Shown: positions 8,265 to 17,459, counted from the stretch's first letter. The stretch is DNA of 64,000 nucleotides from an uncultured Clostridia bacterium (GCA_934140005.1 CAKPBB010000002.1:62001-126000); one strand, 5' to 3'. Program-made: numbers and translations. Notes: generated by a model from the sequence alone, not told the origin.

Positions 8265-10025
8265 TTATCTTTTAAAATTTTCTACTTCTTCTCTAATTTT
8301 TGCAATAAAGTCATCAACATTCATTGCTCCAATATCGCCGGCATCTCTTGAACGAACACCAACTGCATTTGCTTCAACTTCTTTGTCACCTAAAATAAGC
8401 ATATATGGTATTTTTTGAAGTTGTGCTTCACGAATTTTATATCCGATTTTTTCTTCTCTTTCATCTAATTCTACTCTAAATCCTTCTGCTTCAAGTTTTT
8501 TTGCAATGTTTTCTGCGTATTCTTTTTGATGGTCTGAAATCGGCATTACTTTTACTTGAACAGGAGCAAGCCATGTTGGGAATTTTCCAGCAAAATGTTC
8601 TGTAATAATTCCTATAAATCTCTCAAAAGATCCAAATAAGGCTCTATGAATCAAAATTGGTGTTTTCTTTTCTCCATCTTTATCAATATAGCTCATATTA
8701 AATCTTAATGGTAATTGGAAATCAACTTGTACTGTTCCCATTTGCCATTCTCTTCCTAAACAATCCTTCATCTTTATATCAATTTTTGGACCATAGAAAG
8801 CTCCATCACCTTCATTAATTCTATAATTGTCTTTTCCACAGATTTCATCTAATACTTCTCTTAAATTAGCTTCTGCTTTATCCCAAAGAGCTAGTTCTCC
8901 CATGTAATCATCTGGTCTTGTTGATAAAGTAAGTTCAAAATCAAGTCCAAATATTCCATATAATTTTTTTGCAATACTAATAATATTCTTAATTTCAGAA
9001 CCGATTTGGTCCTCACAAATAAAGTTATGTGCATCATCTTGACGGAACATTCTAACTCTAAATAAACCATTTAGTTGTCCAGATTTTTCATTTCTATGTA
9101 TAACATCAATATCATTGAATCTTAATGGTAAATCTTTATAACTTCTTAATTTTGTTTGATATACTTTAATTGCATTTGGACAGTTCATTGGTTTTAAAGC
9201 TTGTTCATTTCCATCTGAATCAACTAATACAAACATATCGTCTTTATAATGGTCCCAATGTCCTGATGTTTTCCAAAGTACACTACTATTTAATTGTGGC
9301 CCTGAAAATTCTTGATATCCATTTTCTTTATGAATTTTTCTCCACATATCAATTAAAATATTCATCATTGTAAAGCCCTTTGGTAACCAATAGGCCATTC
9401 CTGGTGCAGTTTCATCAAAAAAGAATAAATCTAATTCTTTTCCTAATTTTCTATGATCTCTTTTTTTAGCTTCTTCAATCATATTGATATATTCATCTAA
9501 TTCACTTTGTTTTGGGAATGAAATACCATAAATTCTTTGAAGCATTTTATTATGTTCATCACCTCTCCAATAAGCACCTGATGAATTTAATAATTTAACT
9601 GCTTTTACACAACCTGTTGAAGGTAAATGTGGTCCTCTACATAAGTCTGTATATTCTCCTTGTTTATAGAAAGAAATAACTTCTCCTTCTGGTAGTTCTT
9701 TAATAAGTTCTACTTTATATGGTTCTTCATGTTCTTCCATAAGTTTGATTGCTTCTTCTCTTGGAAGTTCAAATCTTTCAATTGGTAAATCTTCTTTTAT
9801 TATTTTTTTCATTTCTTCTTCAATTTTTCTTAAGTCTTCTTCTGAAAATGGCTTTTCAACATCAAAATCATAGTAAAAACCTTTTTCAATAGCTGGTCCT
9901 ATTGTAATTTTTGCATTTGGAAATAATCTTTTTACTGCTTGTGCCATAATGTGTGATGTTGTATGCCAATACATACTTTCTTCTACTTCGGCTGTTTTTC
10001 CGCCACCAAGTTTAATTTTAAACAT
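8265..10025 (-). CDS. thrS: Threonine-tRNA ligase lacking the TGS domain
   Basis: Class II aminoacyl-tRNA synthetase that charges tRNA-Thr. The chain starts at the editing domain (HTTSH at about residues 21-25, family HxxxH), then the catalytic core with motif 2 (HRNEKSGQLNGLFRVRMF) and motif 3 (IHRALFGSFERFIG), then the anticodon-binding domain. At 586 residues it lacks the roughly 60-residue N-terminal TGS domain of the usual 640-residue enzyme. The ATG at 10025 has AGGAGG 8 nt upstream; the two preceding codons of the longer frame begin with TTG. A T-box leader and promoter lie upstream, so expression should rise when tRNA-Thr is uncharged. Confidence 0.97.
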   Translation of the reverse strand: MFKIKLGGGKTAEVEESMYWHTTSHIMAQAVKRLFPNAKITIGPAIEKGFYYDFDVEKPFSEEDLRKIEEEMKKIIKEDLPIERFELPREEAIKLMEEHEEPYKVELIKELPEGEVISFYKQGEYTDLCRGPHLPSTGCVKAVKLLNSSGAYWRGDEHNKMLQRIYGISFPKQSELDEYINMIEEAKKRDHRKLGKELDLFFFDETAPGMAYWLPKGFTMMNILIDMWRKIHKENGYQEFSGPQLNSSVLWKTSGHWDHYKDDMFVLVDSDGNEQALKPMNCPNAIKVYQTKLRSYKDLPLRFNDIDVIHRNEKSGQLNGLFRVRMFRQDDAHNFICEDQIGSEIKNIISIAKKLYGIFGLDFELTLSTRPDDYMGELALWDKAEANLREVLDEICGKDNYRINEGDGAFYGPKIDIKMKDCLGREWQMGTVQVDFQLPLRFNMSYIDKDGEKKTPILIHRALFGSFERFIGIITEHFAGKFPTWLAPVQVKVMPISDHQKEYAENIAKKLEAEGFRVELDEREEKIGYKIREAQLQKIPYMLILGDKEVEANAVGVRSRDAGDIGAMNVDDFIAKIREEVENFKR

Positions 10026-10106
10026 AAACAATTCCTCCTACTAATTCATTTACATATATAAATTTACTATATAAATCTTTTTTATTGCAAATTTTGTCTA
10101 CAATAC

Positions 10107-10340
10107 AAAAAGCCCCTACAAGCAAATTTATATTGCTTATAGGGGTAATTTCTTACGGTTCCACCCTAATATTTAACTTCATTATAGATTTATATCGTAA
10201 TCCAAACGCTAATCTTTCGACTAGAAGCTCCAAGGTAGTTTTTCAAATATGTTTTTCTAGGTAAGCTCTCAGCTACTAACTTTCCCTCTCTTTAGATAAC
10301 CTATATTTTACTTTTCCTCTTCATTGCTCATTTTTAATAC
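10107..10340 (-). promoter_or_regulatory. T-box riboswitch of thrS
   Basis: The minus-strand leader contains the T-box core AGGGTGGAACCG (10156-10167), an upstream Stem I region (AGAGAGGGAAAG and later elements) and a terminator with arms CCCCTATAAGCAA / TTGCTTGTAGGGG followed by T5. A candidate specifier is the ACC (Thr) triplet in AAACTACCTTGG; this choice is inferred. Uncharged tRNA-Thr would favour the antiterminator and readthrough into thrS. Confidence 0.92.
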
Positions 10341-10346
10341 ATTCTT

Positions 10347-10375
10347 ATAATACAACTTTTTACCTCAATTGTCAA
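10347..10375 (-). promoter_or_regulatory. Promoter of the thrS T-box leader
   Basis: TTGACA, 17 nt, TATTAT on the minus strand, placed so that RNA begins at the T-box 5' end. Confidence 0.8.
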
Positions 10376-10391
10376 TAAAATTTAATCTATT

Positions 10392-10817
10392 TTATTTGAA
10401 CCAGCTTTTAATTCTTTCCAAAATTTTTCTTACAATTGTTTGCTTATATTCTACTAAATACAATTTTTCAGTACTGTTTGATTTATTTTCAAATATTTCA
10501 TCTGGGTTATATTTTTTACGCTTTGCTTCCTCTTTTACTTTATCATTTTTAGAGTACAATTGTATTAATTCTTTTTTATGCTCTGAATCATCACACCAAT
10601 AATTAAGATTTATCATTGCTAATATAGTATAAGTTTTTTCATTAAGATTTTGTTGTTCAAGTGGGATATCTAAAGATATTTCAGGCTTATATTTTTTATC
10701 CATTTCTTCTATTATAATAGTCCTCAACTTTTTTGGAAGTTTCTCAATATATATAGGAGACATCTTATTTAATATTGCATATACTTCTGAATATGCAATA
10801 GCTCTTTCATTTACCAT
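10392..10817 (-). CDS. Unknown 141-residue protein, second gene of a pair
   Basis: Not recognised with confidence. It is charged and mostly helical, with no signal peptide or membrane segment, and is lysine-rich toward the C-terminus (around residues 85-105 and 125-141). The start codon overlaps the end of the upstream gene by 7 nt, so translation is probably coupled. The stop is close to the thrS T-box promoter. The tight two-gene unit could be a toxin-antitoxin, effector-immunity or ordinary operon; nothing in the sequence decides between these. Confidence 0.65.
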   Translation of the reverse strand: MVNERAIAYSEVYAILNKMSPIYIEKLPKKLRTIIIEEMDKKYKPEISLDIPLEQQNLNEKTYTILAMINLNYWCDDSEHKKELIQLYSKNDKVKEEAKRKKYNPDEIFENKSNSTEKLYLVEYKQTIVRKILERIKSWFK

Positions 10818-11599
10818 TCGTCCTCTTTACTCCAATCACTTTTTTTAATACTAATTTCTCTTTCTCGTAAATAGCGAGTCTCCGTATTTATTGCTGAAAT
10901 CGTTTGCTCTTGTGTACCTCTCTCTATATCTGCTAATGTAATAAACTTGCCGTTTTCATCTTTAATAGGTAACCCTTGATTTACAGCTCTTGCAATAGCA
11001 CTATCTTTTAACATACTTAGTACATCTTCTCGTTTCTTGCCACCATTTTCTAAATATTCAACTAATTCAAAAAATTCATGGGGTGGTTTATACATAAATA
11101 GAAAATCACTAAAGTTTTTATTAGGATCTATTGCAATCTCTCCATCACTTTTCCCACCATTACTAGTATTAACAATGCCATGTTCTTGTAATTTTTTCAA
11201 AGATGTAACCATTATAACCGTATGTAATTTTGTTTCTTTAGCCACTTCAGCATGTAATCCTTTTAAAGGTATATGTGGATCAGAAGACCAAAAATTTTCC
11301 GGTTTAGCATCATAAGACGGTACCGCTCTTCTTGCCACTATTACATATTTTGGATCATATTGTTTTCCCATTGAATGGTTTATAGTATTTTCTACATACA
11401 TTTCTAGTTCATTTTCTGGAATATTATTTATGAAATTAGTAAAAAAATCTTTATCTCCAAAAAATGTTGATGATATTGCATTTCCAAATCTATCTGTCAA
11501 GTTACTTCTCAAGGCTTCTTTTTCATTTTCCTCATACTTATCATATAAATCATCAATAACACCATAAAAATTTGTTTCATCCCAAACACTTTTCTCCAT
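10811..11599 (-). CDS. Unknown 262-residue protein, first gene of a pair
   Basis: Not recognised. A soluble acidic N-terminal half is followed by a segment around residues 85-155 that looks like a compact alpha/beta domain (YVIVARRAVPSYD, then LHTVIMVTSLKKL), and a charged tail with RYLREREISIKKSDWSKED. No signal peptide or transmembrane helix. AAAGGA lies 6 nt before the ATG at 11599, which is preferred over the ATG five codons upstream. It overlaps the next gene by 7 nt. The region 85-155 would be the place to look for an enzymatic fold. Confidence 0.65.
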   Translation of the reverse strand: MEKSVWDETNFYGVIDDLYDKYEENEKEALRSNLTDRFGNAISSTFFGDKDFFTNFINNIPENELEMYVENTINHSMGKQYDPKYVIVARRAVPSYDAKPENFWSSDPHIPLKGLHAEVAKETKLHTVIMVTSLKKLQEHGIVNTSNGGKSDGEIAIDPNKNFSDFLFMYKPPHEFFELVEYLENGGKKREDVLSMLKDSAIARAVNQGLPIKDENGKFITLADIERGTQEQTISAINTETRYLREREISIKKSDWSKEDEW

Positions 11600-11673
11600 A
11601 TTTTTTCCTTTCATTATATATCATATTGTACCATATGTTTTTATTTAAAAAAAGATTTTTATAGTATTTTTAT

Positions 11674-12885
11674 TTAATTTTCTCTTAGCAGATTACACCA
11701 TTTTGAAGAAACAGCCTTAAATATATTTACAAAATTCATTTTTTCTACATCAGAGTCAGAAACAATATTTACTTCACCAACATTTTCTCCATCAACTGAA
11801 AAAACTGCTTTTCCAATTACATCCCCTTTATGCAAAGGTGCAGATATATTTTCATTTAAAGTAATTGTTTGTTCTACATTTGCAGAAGAACCTTTTTTTA
11901 CAAGTGCACCACAGTCGTTTTCAAACACAAGATTTATTTGATTTTTTGTACCTTTGTTTACATTTATAGTCTGAACAACAGAATCTTTTGTTGCAACTTT
12001 TTCATAATTATAAGTATTAAATCCATAATCTAATAATGTTTTAGCTGAGGAAAATCGAATTTTAGTAGTTGGAGCTTTCATTACAACAGCAATTAAAGAT
12101 AAGTCACCTCTTGTTGCACTAGCTGATAAATTATATAAAGCAAGTGATGTCGAACCAGTTTTCAAACCAGTAGCACCTTCATAAGTACGAATCAATTTAT
12201 TGGTATTTACCAATTGTGACTTTCCATCTCTAAGCGAATCCATCCAAATCGTTGTATATTTAGTTATGTCCGGATGATTTTTCAAAAGCTCTCTACTCAT
12301 TAAAGCAATGTCATAACTAGTTGTGATATGTCCATCTTCATCAATTCCATGGCAATTCTTAAAAGTAGTATTCTTCATACCTAGTTCTTGAGCTCTTTTA
12401 TTCATTTGTTCAACAAAAGCCTCTTCAGAACCTGCTAAATGCTCTGCCATTGCTACAACACAATCATTAGCTGAAACAACACAAATTGCTTTTAACATTT
12501 CATCAACTGTAAGATTCTCTGTTTCATTTAACCAAATTTGTGAGCCTCCCATAGATGCCGCATTTGCAGAGCATGCAACTTTTGTATCAAGTGTTATCTT
12601 TCCACTATCTAAAGCTTCCATAATTAATAAAATACTCATAATTTTAGTAACACTAGCTGGTCTAAGTTGTTCATTGGCATTTTTTTCATACAAAATTTTT
12701 CCAGAATTTTGTTCTATAAGAACTGCACTTTCTGCCTCTATATTCAAGAAGTTATCTGCTATTTCTGCATTCACTTCTGTGGTGCCAGAATTATCGTTCC
12801 ATGTTGGAACACTTAAATAAGTAGCATAAGTAAAACTTTGCAAACTTAATATAAATATCGAAAATAAAGTAAAAAATTTTTTCAT
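11674..12885 (-). CDS. D-alanyl-D-alanine carboxypeptidase (DacF-type PBP)
   Basis: Low-molecular-weight penicillin-binding protein that removes the terminal D-Ala from peptidoglycan stem peptides. Seen: N-terminal signal peptide (residues 1-22), S78-V-T-K81 (nucleophile motif), S138-A-N140, and K242-T-G244, in the spacing of peptidase family S11, followed by a beta-rich C-terminal PBP5-like domain (about 285-385). The end (MNFVNIFKAVSSKWCNLL) could be an amphipathic membrane anchor, as in PBP5. Length 403 is typical. Whether it is the sporulation-specific DacF or vegetative DacA cannot be told. Confidence 0.93.
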   Translation of the reverse strand: MKKFFTLFSIFILSLQSFTYATYLSVPTWNDNSGTTEVNAEIADNFLNIEAESAVLIEQNSGKILYEKNANEQLRPASVTKIMSILLIMEALDSGKITLDTKVACSANAASMGGSQIWLNETENLTVDEMLKAICVVSANDCVVAMAEHLAGSEEAFVEQMNKRAQELGMKNTTFKNCHGIDEDGHITTSYDIALMSRELLKNHPDITKYTTIWMDSLRDGKSQLVNTNKLIRTYEGATGLKTGSTSLALYNLSASATRGDLSLIAVVMKAPTTKIRFSSAKTLLDYGFNTYNYEKVATKDSVVQTINVNKGTKNQINLVFENDCGALVKKGSSANVEQTITLNENISAPLHKGDVIGKAVFSVDGENVGEVNIVSDSDVEKMNFVNIFKAVSSKWCNLLREN

Positions 12886-13025
12886 ACTAAAGTAAAAAAC
12901 TCCTTTCTAAAAATTTATATTCAATAAATTTTCATTTTAATAAAGCCTATGCTATTTTTTATAAAATATACATTTTCGGTTAATTTTGTTAGCATATTTT
13001 TTTCTAAAAAAAACAATAATAAAAA

Positions 13026-13044
13026 TGTGAAAATAATTTTCACA
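13026..13044 (+). promoter_or_regulatory. Palindrome upstream of the 13073 gene
   Basis: TGTGAAAAT, one central base, ATTTTCACA: a perfect 9-bp dyad 28 nt before the start codon. A possible promoter (GTGAAA, 17 nt, TATATA) overlaps it. This looks like a repressor or activator operator, but the regulator is unknown; the spacing does not match Crp. Confidence 0.45.
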
Positions 13045-13072
13045 AATATTATATACAATTTAGGAGGAAAGT

Positions 13073-13537
13073 ATGACAAAGAAATTTGTAATAGCTACAA
13101 TAATAGCTGTCATTCTTTCATTGAGTTTTGGAATTTGTTTTGCAAATGAAGAAAATTCTTCTAATAAAGTTAATTTAGGAAATGAAATAACTAAATCACT
13201 TGACAAAACAGGAGATAATGCAAAGCACTTAGTTGATAACGCAATGAATTCTGAACGAAAAATGATGAACAGCGTTGAAAACGCTGGTAAAAGTGCAGTA
13301 AATGGTATTGAAGATATAGGAAAAAAAGCTGAAAATGTTACTTCTGATGTTGCTGGTGCAGTAACTAGAAATGGTTATAATAATTATATTGCAACGAGAA
13401 CAACTGCTGATGATGTGGGAAGTTTTGCTGGAATGACATCAACAACATGGATGTGGCTTATTTTTGCTGTTGCAGCAGTTATCATAGTAGCTGCTATATG
13501 GTATTATTCAGTACAAAACAAAAATAACAGAGAATAA
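13073..13537 (+). CDS. Secreted, C-terminally anchored small protein
   Basis: 154 residues on the minority strand. Seen: signal peptide (1-24, cut near CFA-NE), an Asn/Lys/Glu-rich helical middle (about 30-100, resembling amphipathic repeats such as KSLDKTGDNAKHLVDNAM), and one transmembrane segment (about 123-146) with a short basic tail. AGGAGG lies 5 nt before the ATG. It converges on another small Sec-exported, membrane-anchored protein across a shared terminator. Function unknown; it may sit at the cell surface. Confidence 0.75.
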   Translation: MTKKFVIATIIAVILSLSFGICFANEENSSNKVNLGNEITKSLDKTGDNAKHLVDNAMNSERKMMNSVENAGKSAVNGIEDIGKKAENVTSDVAGAVTRNGYNNYIATRTTADDVGSFAGMTSTTWMWLIFAVAAVIIVAAIWYYSVQNKNNRE

Positions 13538-13543
13538 ATGTAC

Positions 13544-13588
13544 AAAAATCACCTAATCAATAAATAATTTATTAACTAGGTGATTTTT
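13544..13588. terminator. Bidirectional terminator between convergent genes
   Basis: 12-bp arms AAAAATCACCTA / TAGGTGATTTTT, with a paired A/T inner stem. T-runs are present on both strands, serving both the plus gene at 13073 and the minus gene at 13600. Confidence 0.85.
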
Positions 13589-13599
13589 ATTTTACTCAA

Positions 13600-13992
13600 T
13601 TATTTTTTTAATCTAATTAATATTGCTATTGCAAATAATATTAAAAGAACTCCTATTGCAATTAATAAAATGCTTAATATATTATTTAGTCCAAGATTTG
13701 CTTCTGGCAATCCAGCCAAAGCACTAACTCCTGTCACTTTTGAGCTTCCAGATGATGTTGTTGAGCTTTTAGTAGATGTATTTGATACCGTATTATTTGT
13801 TTTTGATACATTTTCTGTATTAGTTTCTGAACTATTTGTATCTTGATTTTCTAAATTAGTATTTGTATTTTGTTGTTGCATTGGTTGAGTAAATCCTATT
13901 GAATTTGACATTTCAGTTGCAAACGAATTTGAACAAATTGCAAAAACAATAAATAAAATTGTTAAAATTGATATTCTTATATATTTAGACAT
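13600..13992 (-). CDS. Small surface protein with Ser/Thr/Asn linker
   Basis: 130 residues from the ATG at 13992, which has GGAGG 5 nt upstream; the 14 longer codons have no support. Signal peptide (1-25), a low-complexity Q/N/T/S-rich stretch (about 38-90), then LPEAN followed by a hydrophobic helix and RLKK. This tail resembles a sortase sorting signal, but LPEAN is a poor LPXTG match, so plain membrane anchoring is as likely. Function unknown. Confidence 0.7.
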   Translation of the reverse strand: MSKYIRISILTILFIVFAICSNSFATEMSNSIGFTQPMQQQNTNTNLENQDTNSSETNTENVSKTNNTVSNTSTKSSTTSSGSSKVTGVSALAGLPEANLGLNNILSILLIAIGVLLILFAIAILIRLKK

Positions 13993-14093
13993 AAATTCCT
14001 CCACAATATAAATAAATCTATTACAATGATACACATAAAATAATTAATTGTCAAATATAAAATATATTCATTTCACATTCTCAAAATTATACT

Positions 14094-15209
14094 TTATAAT
14101 TGGCATTCATATGTAATATCTCCATTTATATAATATCCATTTGAATCAATTGAAAATAACATAAATGGCTTCATATATATGGTATCACCTTTCTCGGGAT
14201 TCAAAGCTTTAATTGCATCCATAGTAATATTAAAAGCTTGTGAAATCATTATTATCCCTGAATTTTTATAATTATATGAAACTAAAGTATTAAGATTTTC
14301 TTTTGTTCTATCAAATATTGTTGTATATCCAACATCAGCTCCTGTTGTTAAGCAACCAAAATCTTGGCTAGTTCCTTTTTCCTTATTTAAAGTAAATATT
14401 ATTCCTATTTTTTCTAAAGTAGAACCTTTAATTTCATAGTTTTCAAATTTTCTAGTTTCCAAAGAATAAACTTGTTCAACCATATCATTCGCATAATGCA
14501 TACCTTCTAGTACTCCAACAAATGAATCATTAACTCTTTCTATATTCATGCTAACCCTATTACTTGGTTCTACTGAAACTTCACTATTGTATACTGCTGT
14601 GTAAACTCTATTCACAGATGCTGTTTCATATAACACTTTTTCTGTACTTATTATATCATTATTCTCATTTACCCAATATGAAAATCTGCCATGTTCACTA
14701 TCATCAAAAGCTTCAATTTGATATTTCCAAACTTTAAAATTGTCATCTTCTTGAACATCAACAAATTTTCCATCATTTACTTGAATAGTTACCAAATTAT
14801 TATTTACAGAATTGTCTTGAGACCAAACAGTTTTTACATCCCTTTTACTATAATAATCAGTTAAAAGCACTTGACCTTTTTTTATTTGATTATATTTAAT
14901 TATTCCATTTGGCATCAATACTAAGTTATCCAATTTACTAATAATTATATTATTATTTGCATCAATAATTTTGCTTTTTTCTAGATAACTTAAACACTCT
15001 TCAGTTGTCACTTCTTTTTGTAATGAAGACTTTAAATTTGCTTTTTCCATTTGTATTCCATTTGCTACTTTAGATACTTCACTTAAAATTTCGTCTTCAG
15101 AAATATTATTATTTGTAGACATATTTTTAACACTCAAAATTCCAATTAGTATAACAATTATAATCATTAAAGTTACAATTATACTTTTGTATTTTTCAAA
15201 AAAATCCAT
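14094..15209 (-). CDS. Membrane-anchored extracytoplasmic protein, unknown
   Basis: 371 residues from the ATG with GGAG 7 nt upstream (the longer frame begins with TTG two codons earlier). One N-terminal transmembrane segment (about 8-27), then a mostly beta-strand extracytoplasmic region. The segment around 150-170 (FKVWKYQIEAFDD) suggests a PepSY- or TseH-like beta domain, but this is only an impression. No catalytic motif recognised. It is preceded by the rpmE terminator and an extra hairpin at 15270-15299. Confidence 0.65.
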   Translation of the reverse strand: MDFFEKYKSIIVTLMIIIVILIGILSVKNMSTNNNISEDEILSEVSKVANGIQMEKANLKSSLQKEVTTEECLSYLEKSKIIDANNNIIISKLDNLVLMPNGIIKYNQIKKGQVLLTDYYSKRDVKTVWSQDNSVNNNLVTIQVNDGKFVDVQEDDNFKVWKYQIEAFDDSEHGRFSYWVNENNDIISTEKVLYETASVNRVYTAVYNSEVSVEPSNRVSMNIERVNDSFVGVLEGMHYANDMVEQVYSLETRKFENYEIKGSTLEKIGIIFTLNKEKGTSQDFGCLTTGADVGYTTIFDRTKENLNTLVSYNYKNSGIIMISQAFNITMDAIKALNPEKGDTIYMKPFMLFSIDSNGYYINGDITYECQL

Positions 15210-15303
15210 ATACAATCTCCATCTTATCTTTTGATTTTTATACTACATTGTTTAGCAAAGCTTTCATATAATAGGAAGTGCAAAGCACTCTTTCCTATTG
15301 TAT

Positions 15304-15329
15304 AAAAAAAAACCCTTAAAGGGTTTTTT
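15304..15329 (-). terminator. Terminator of rpmE
   Basis: Minus-strand AAAAAACCC / GGGTTTTTT hairpin with T9. A second hairpin (arms AATAGGAA.GAGTGC / GCACT.TCCTATT) follows at 15270-15299. Confidence 0.85.
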
Positions 15330-15369
15330 AATTAGCTAATTAATTCTATTAAATTGGTATCTCAAAAAA

Positions 15370-15570
15370 TTAAGCAATACCATATTTTTTCTTAAATTTA
15401 TCAGCTCTACCACCAGTAGTGTTTTGTTTTAAGCTTCCTGTCCAGAAAGGATGACATTTTGAACAAACATCAACTTTAATTTCTGGTTTTGTTGAATTTG
15501 TTTCAATTACATTACCACATGCACAAATAATCTTAGAAGCTGTATAGTTTGGATGTATTCCTTCTCTCAT
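15370..15570 (-). CDS. rpmE: 50S ribosomal protein L31, zinc-binding form
   Basis: 66-residue ribosomal protein. It begins MREGIHPNY, as is usual, and carries the CxC (CACGN) and CSKCHPFWTG motifs that hold zinc in the C+ form. AGAGGT lies upstream of the ATG, and a strong terminator follows. In bacteria with both forms, the zinc form is replaced by a C- paralogue when zinc is scarce; no paralogue is visible here. Confidence 0.97.
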   Translation of the reverse strand: MREGIHPNYTASKIICACGNVIETNSTKPEIKVDVCSKCHPFWTGSLKQNTTGGRADKFKKKYGIA

Positions 15571-15663
15571 TTATTTCACCTCTTTCTCTTGTTTTTCTAA
15601 ACAATCTTAATTATTTTATCATAAAAAAACTTACTTTGCAAGTTTTTATTATACTAATTTTAT

Positions 15664-15987
15664 TTAGTTATAAACAACCACATATTTTTGTTGGTCTTGA
15701 TTTGGTTGTTCTGTGCCTTGGTTTTCATTAATCTCAAAGGCATTTTCATTATTTTGTTTTTCATTTTGAACATTTAAATTATCTTTGATGTTTGTAGTAA
15801 ATAAATTTGAGTTTTTCTCTAATTCATTACTCATATTTTTAAATATTGTAGATAGCCCTTCTCCACCAACAATACTTTGTAGCTCTGATTTTAAAGATGT
15901 TTTATTAACAATTTTATAAGTTATATTAAATAAACAAGCAATAATACAAACAACTAATAATAATTTTTTCCATATCTTTGCTAACAT
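15664..15987 (-). CDS. Small membrane-anchored protein, unknown
   Basis: 107 residues from the ATG at 15987, which has GGGAG 6 nt upstream. One N-terminal hydrophobic segment (about 6-24), an extracytoplasmic helical stretch (30-68), then an Asn/Gln/Glu-rich low-complexity tail (70-100). No family recognised. It sits alone between metK and rpmE. Confidence 0.6.
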   Translation of the reverse strand: MLAKIWKKLLLVVCIIACLFNITYKIVNKTSLKSELQSIVGGEGLSTIFKNMSNELEKNSNLFTTNIKDNLNVQNEKQNNENAFEINENQGTEQPNQDQQKYVVVYN

Positions 15988-16092
15988 AAAAAACTCCCTT
16001 CTAAAATTGTAATACATTTTTATTATACTATATTTCTACAAAAAGTCAATATCTGCTGAAACATTTGCACACCAAAGAAATAAATATTTTAT

Positions 16093-17238
16093 TTAAAATT
16101 TTATAATTTGTTCCCAAGGTAAATTTTCTTTACCGAAGTGCCCATAATTTGTTGTTTCTCTAAATATTGGTCTTCTTAAATTCAAAGTTCTTATAATTCC
16201 ACTTGGTGTTAAATCAAAATTAGCTTGAATTTTATTCTCGATTTCTTCATCTGACATTCTTCCAGTACCAAAAGTGTTTACTAAAATAGAAACTGGCTTT
16301 GCAACTCCAATTGCGTAAGCAAGTTGAATTTCGCATCTTTTTGCATATCCATTTGCAACAACATTTTTTGCAATATATCTAGCCATATATGATGCTGAAC
16401 GATCTACTTTAGTTGGATCTTTTCCAGAAAAAGCACCTCCACCATGTCTAGCATATCCTCCATAAGTATCAACAATAATTTTTCTACCAGTTAATCCACT
16501 ATCTCCTAAAGGTCCTCCTATTACAAATCTTCCAGTAGGATTTATATAAAATTTTGTTTCTTCATCTATTATTTCTTTAGGAATTACTGAAAAAATAACT
16601 TTTTCTTTTATATCTTGCTTTAATTGTTCTAAATCTGTATCAGCTGTATGTTGTGTTGAAATTACAACAGTATCTACTCTAATAGGATTTTCATTTTCAT
16701 CATATTCTACTGTTACTTGTGTTTTTCCATCTGGTCTTAAATATGGTATTTCCTTTGATTTTCTTACTTCTGTTAATTTCCTAGATAATTTATGTGCTAA
16801 ATAAATTGGCATTGGCATATAATCTTTTGTTTCATCAGTAGCATATCCAAACATTAAACCTTGGTCACCAGCACCCTCTGATTCTATTCCTTCACCTTCT
16901 TTATCTTCCAAAGATTTATCAACTCCTAAGGCAATATCTGGTGATTGTTTTGATAAATTAACTAATATTTCACAAGTTCTATAGTCAATATCAGTTTCAC
17001 TATTATCATATCCTATTTCTTTAATCGCATCTCTTACAATTTTTTCAACATCAATATTAGCATTTGTTGTAATTTCTCCTGTGACTATTACTTTTCCTTT
17101 TCCAGCAACAGTTTCACAAGCTACTCTTGAATTTTTGTCTTGTTCCAAACAAGCATCTAATACACTATCTGATATATAATCACACAATTTGTCTGGATGT
17201 CCCTCTGTTACACTTTCAGATGTAAATAATTTTCTCAT
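16093..17238 (-). CDS. metK: S-adenosylmethionine synthetase
   Basis: Makes SAM from methionine and ATP in the cytoplasm. Seen: GHPDK near the N-terminus (H14, D16, K17; ATP/Mg site), the GAGDQGLMFGYA signature (about 120-131) and GGGAFSGKDPTKVDRS (about 260-275). Length 381 is normal, and AGGAG lies 7 nt before the ATG. It is preceded by a SAM-I riboswitch with terminator, so high SAM should shut it off. Confidence 0.98.
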   Translation of the reverse strand: MRKLFTSESVTEGHPDKLCDYISDSVLDACLEQDKNSRVACETVAGKGKVIVTGEITTNANIDVEKIVRDAIKEIGYDNSETDIDYRTCEILVNLSKQSPDIALGVDKSLEDKEGEGIESEGAGDQGLMFGYATDETKDYMPMPIYLAHKLSRKLTEVRKSKEIPYLRPDGKTQVTVEYDENENPIRVDTVVISTQHTADTDLEQLKQDIKEKVIFSVIPKEIIDEETKFYINPTGRFVIGGPLGDSGLTGRKIIVDTYGGYARHGGGAFSGKDPTKVDRSASYMARYIAKNVVANGYAKRCEIQLAYAIGVAKPVSILVNTFGTGRMSDEEIENKIQANFDLTPSGIIRTLNLRRPIFRETTNYGHFGKENLPWEQIIKF

Positions 17239-17298
17239 TTAATTTCTCCTTTTAATTTTTATTTATATATGTCTCATTTATTTCTATTCAAATACAAC

Positions 17299-17442
17299 AA
17301 AAAAGACTTCTACAAAAGAAGCCTTAAATCCAATTTATGAATAATCATCATTCAAAGCTCTTTGCTCTGTCGGTATTAGCACCTAATTTAATAGGTTGCT
17401 GTGGAGTCTTCAAGCCGAATCTCTCGTCCACTCTTGATAACA
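17299..17442 (-). promoter_or_regulatory. SAM-I (S-box) riboswitch of metK
   Basis: Minus-strand aptamer with the conserved TATCAAGAGTGGACGAGAG start, GGCTTGAAGACTCCACAGCAACC, then GGTGCTAATACCGACAGAGC. It is followed by a terminator (GGCTTCTTTTGTAGAAGTC with T6, 17299-17323). SAM binding should favour the terminator and repress metK. Confidence 0.96.
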
Positions 17443-17459
17443 TATATATTATGTGTATT

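Noticed and set aside
13600..13992. Sortase substrate
   Set aside because: LPEAN is a weak LPXTG match and no sortase gene is nearby; kept only as a possibility within the entry.
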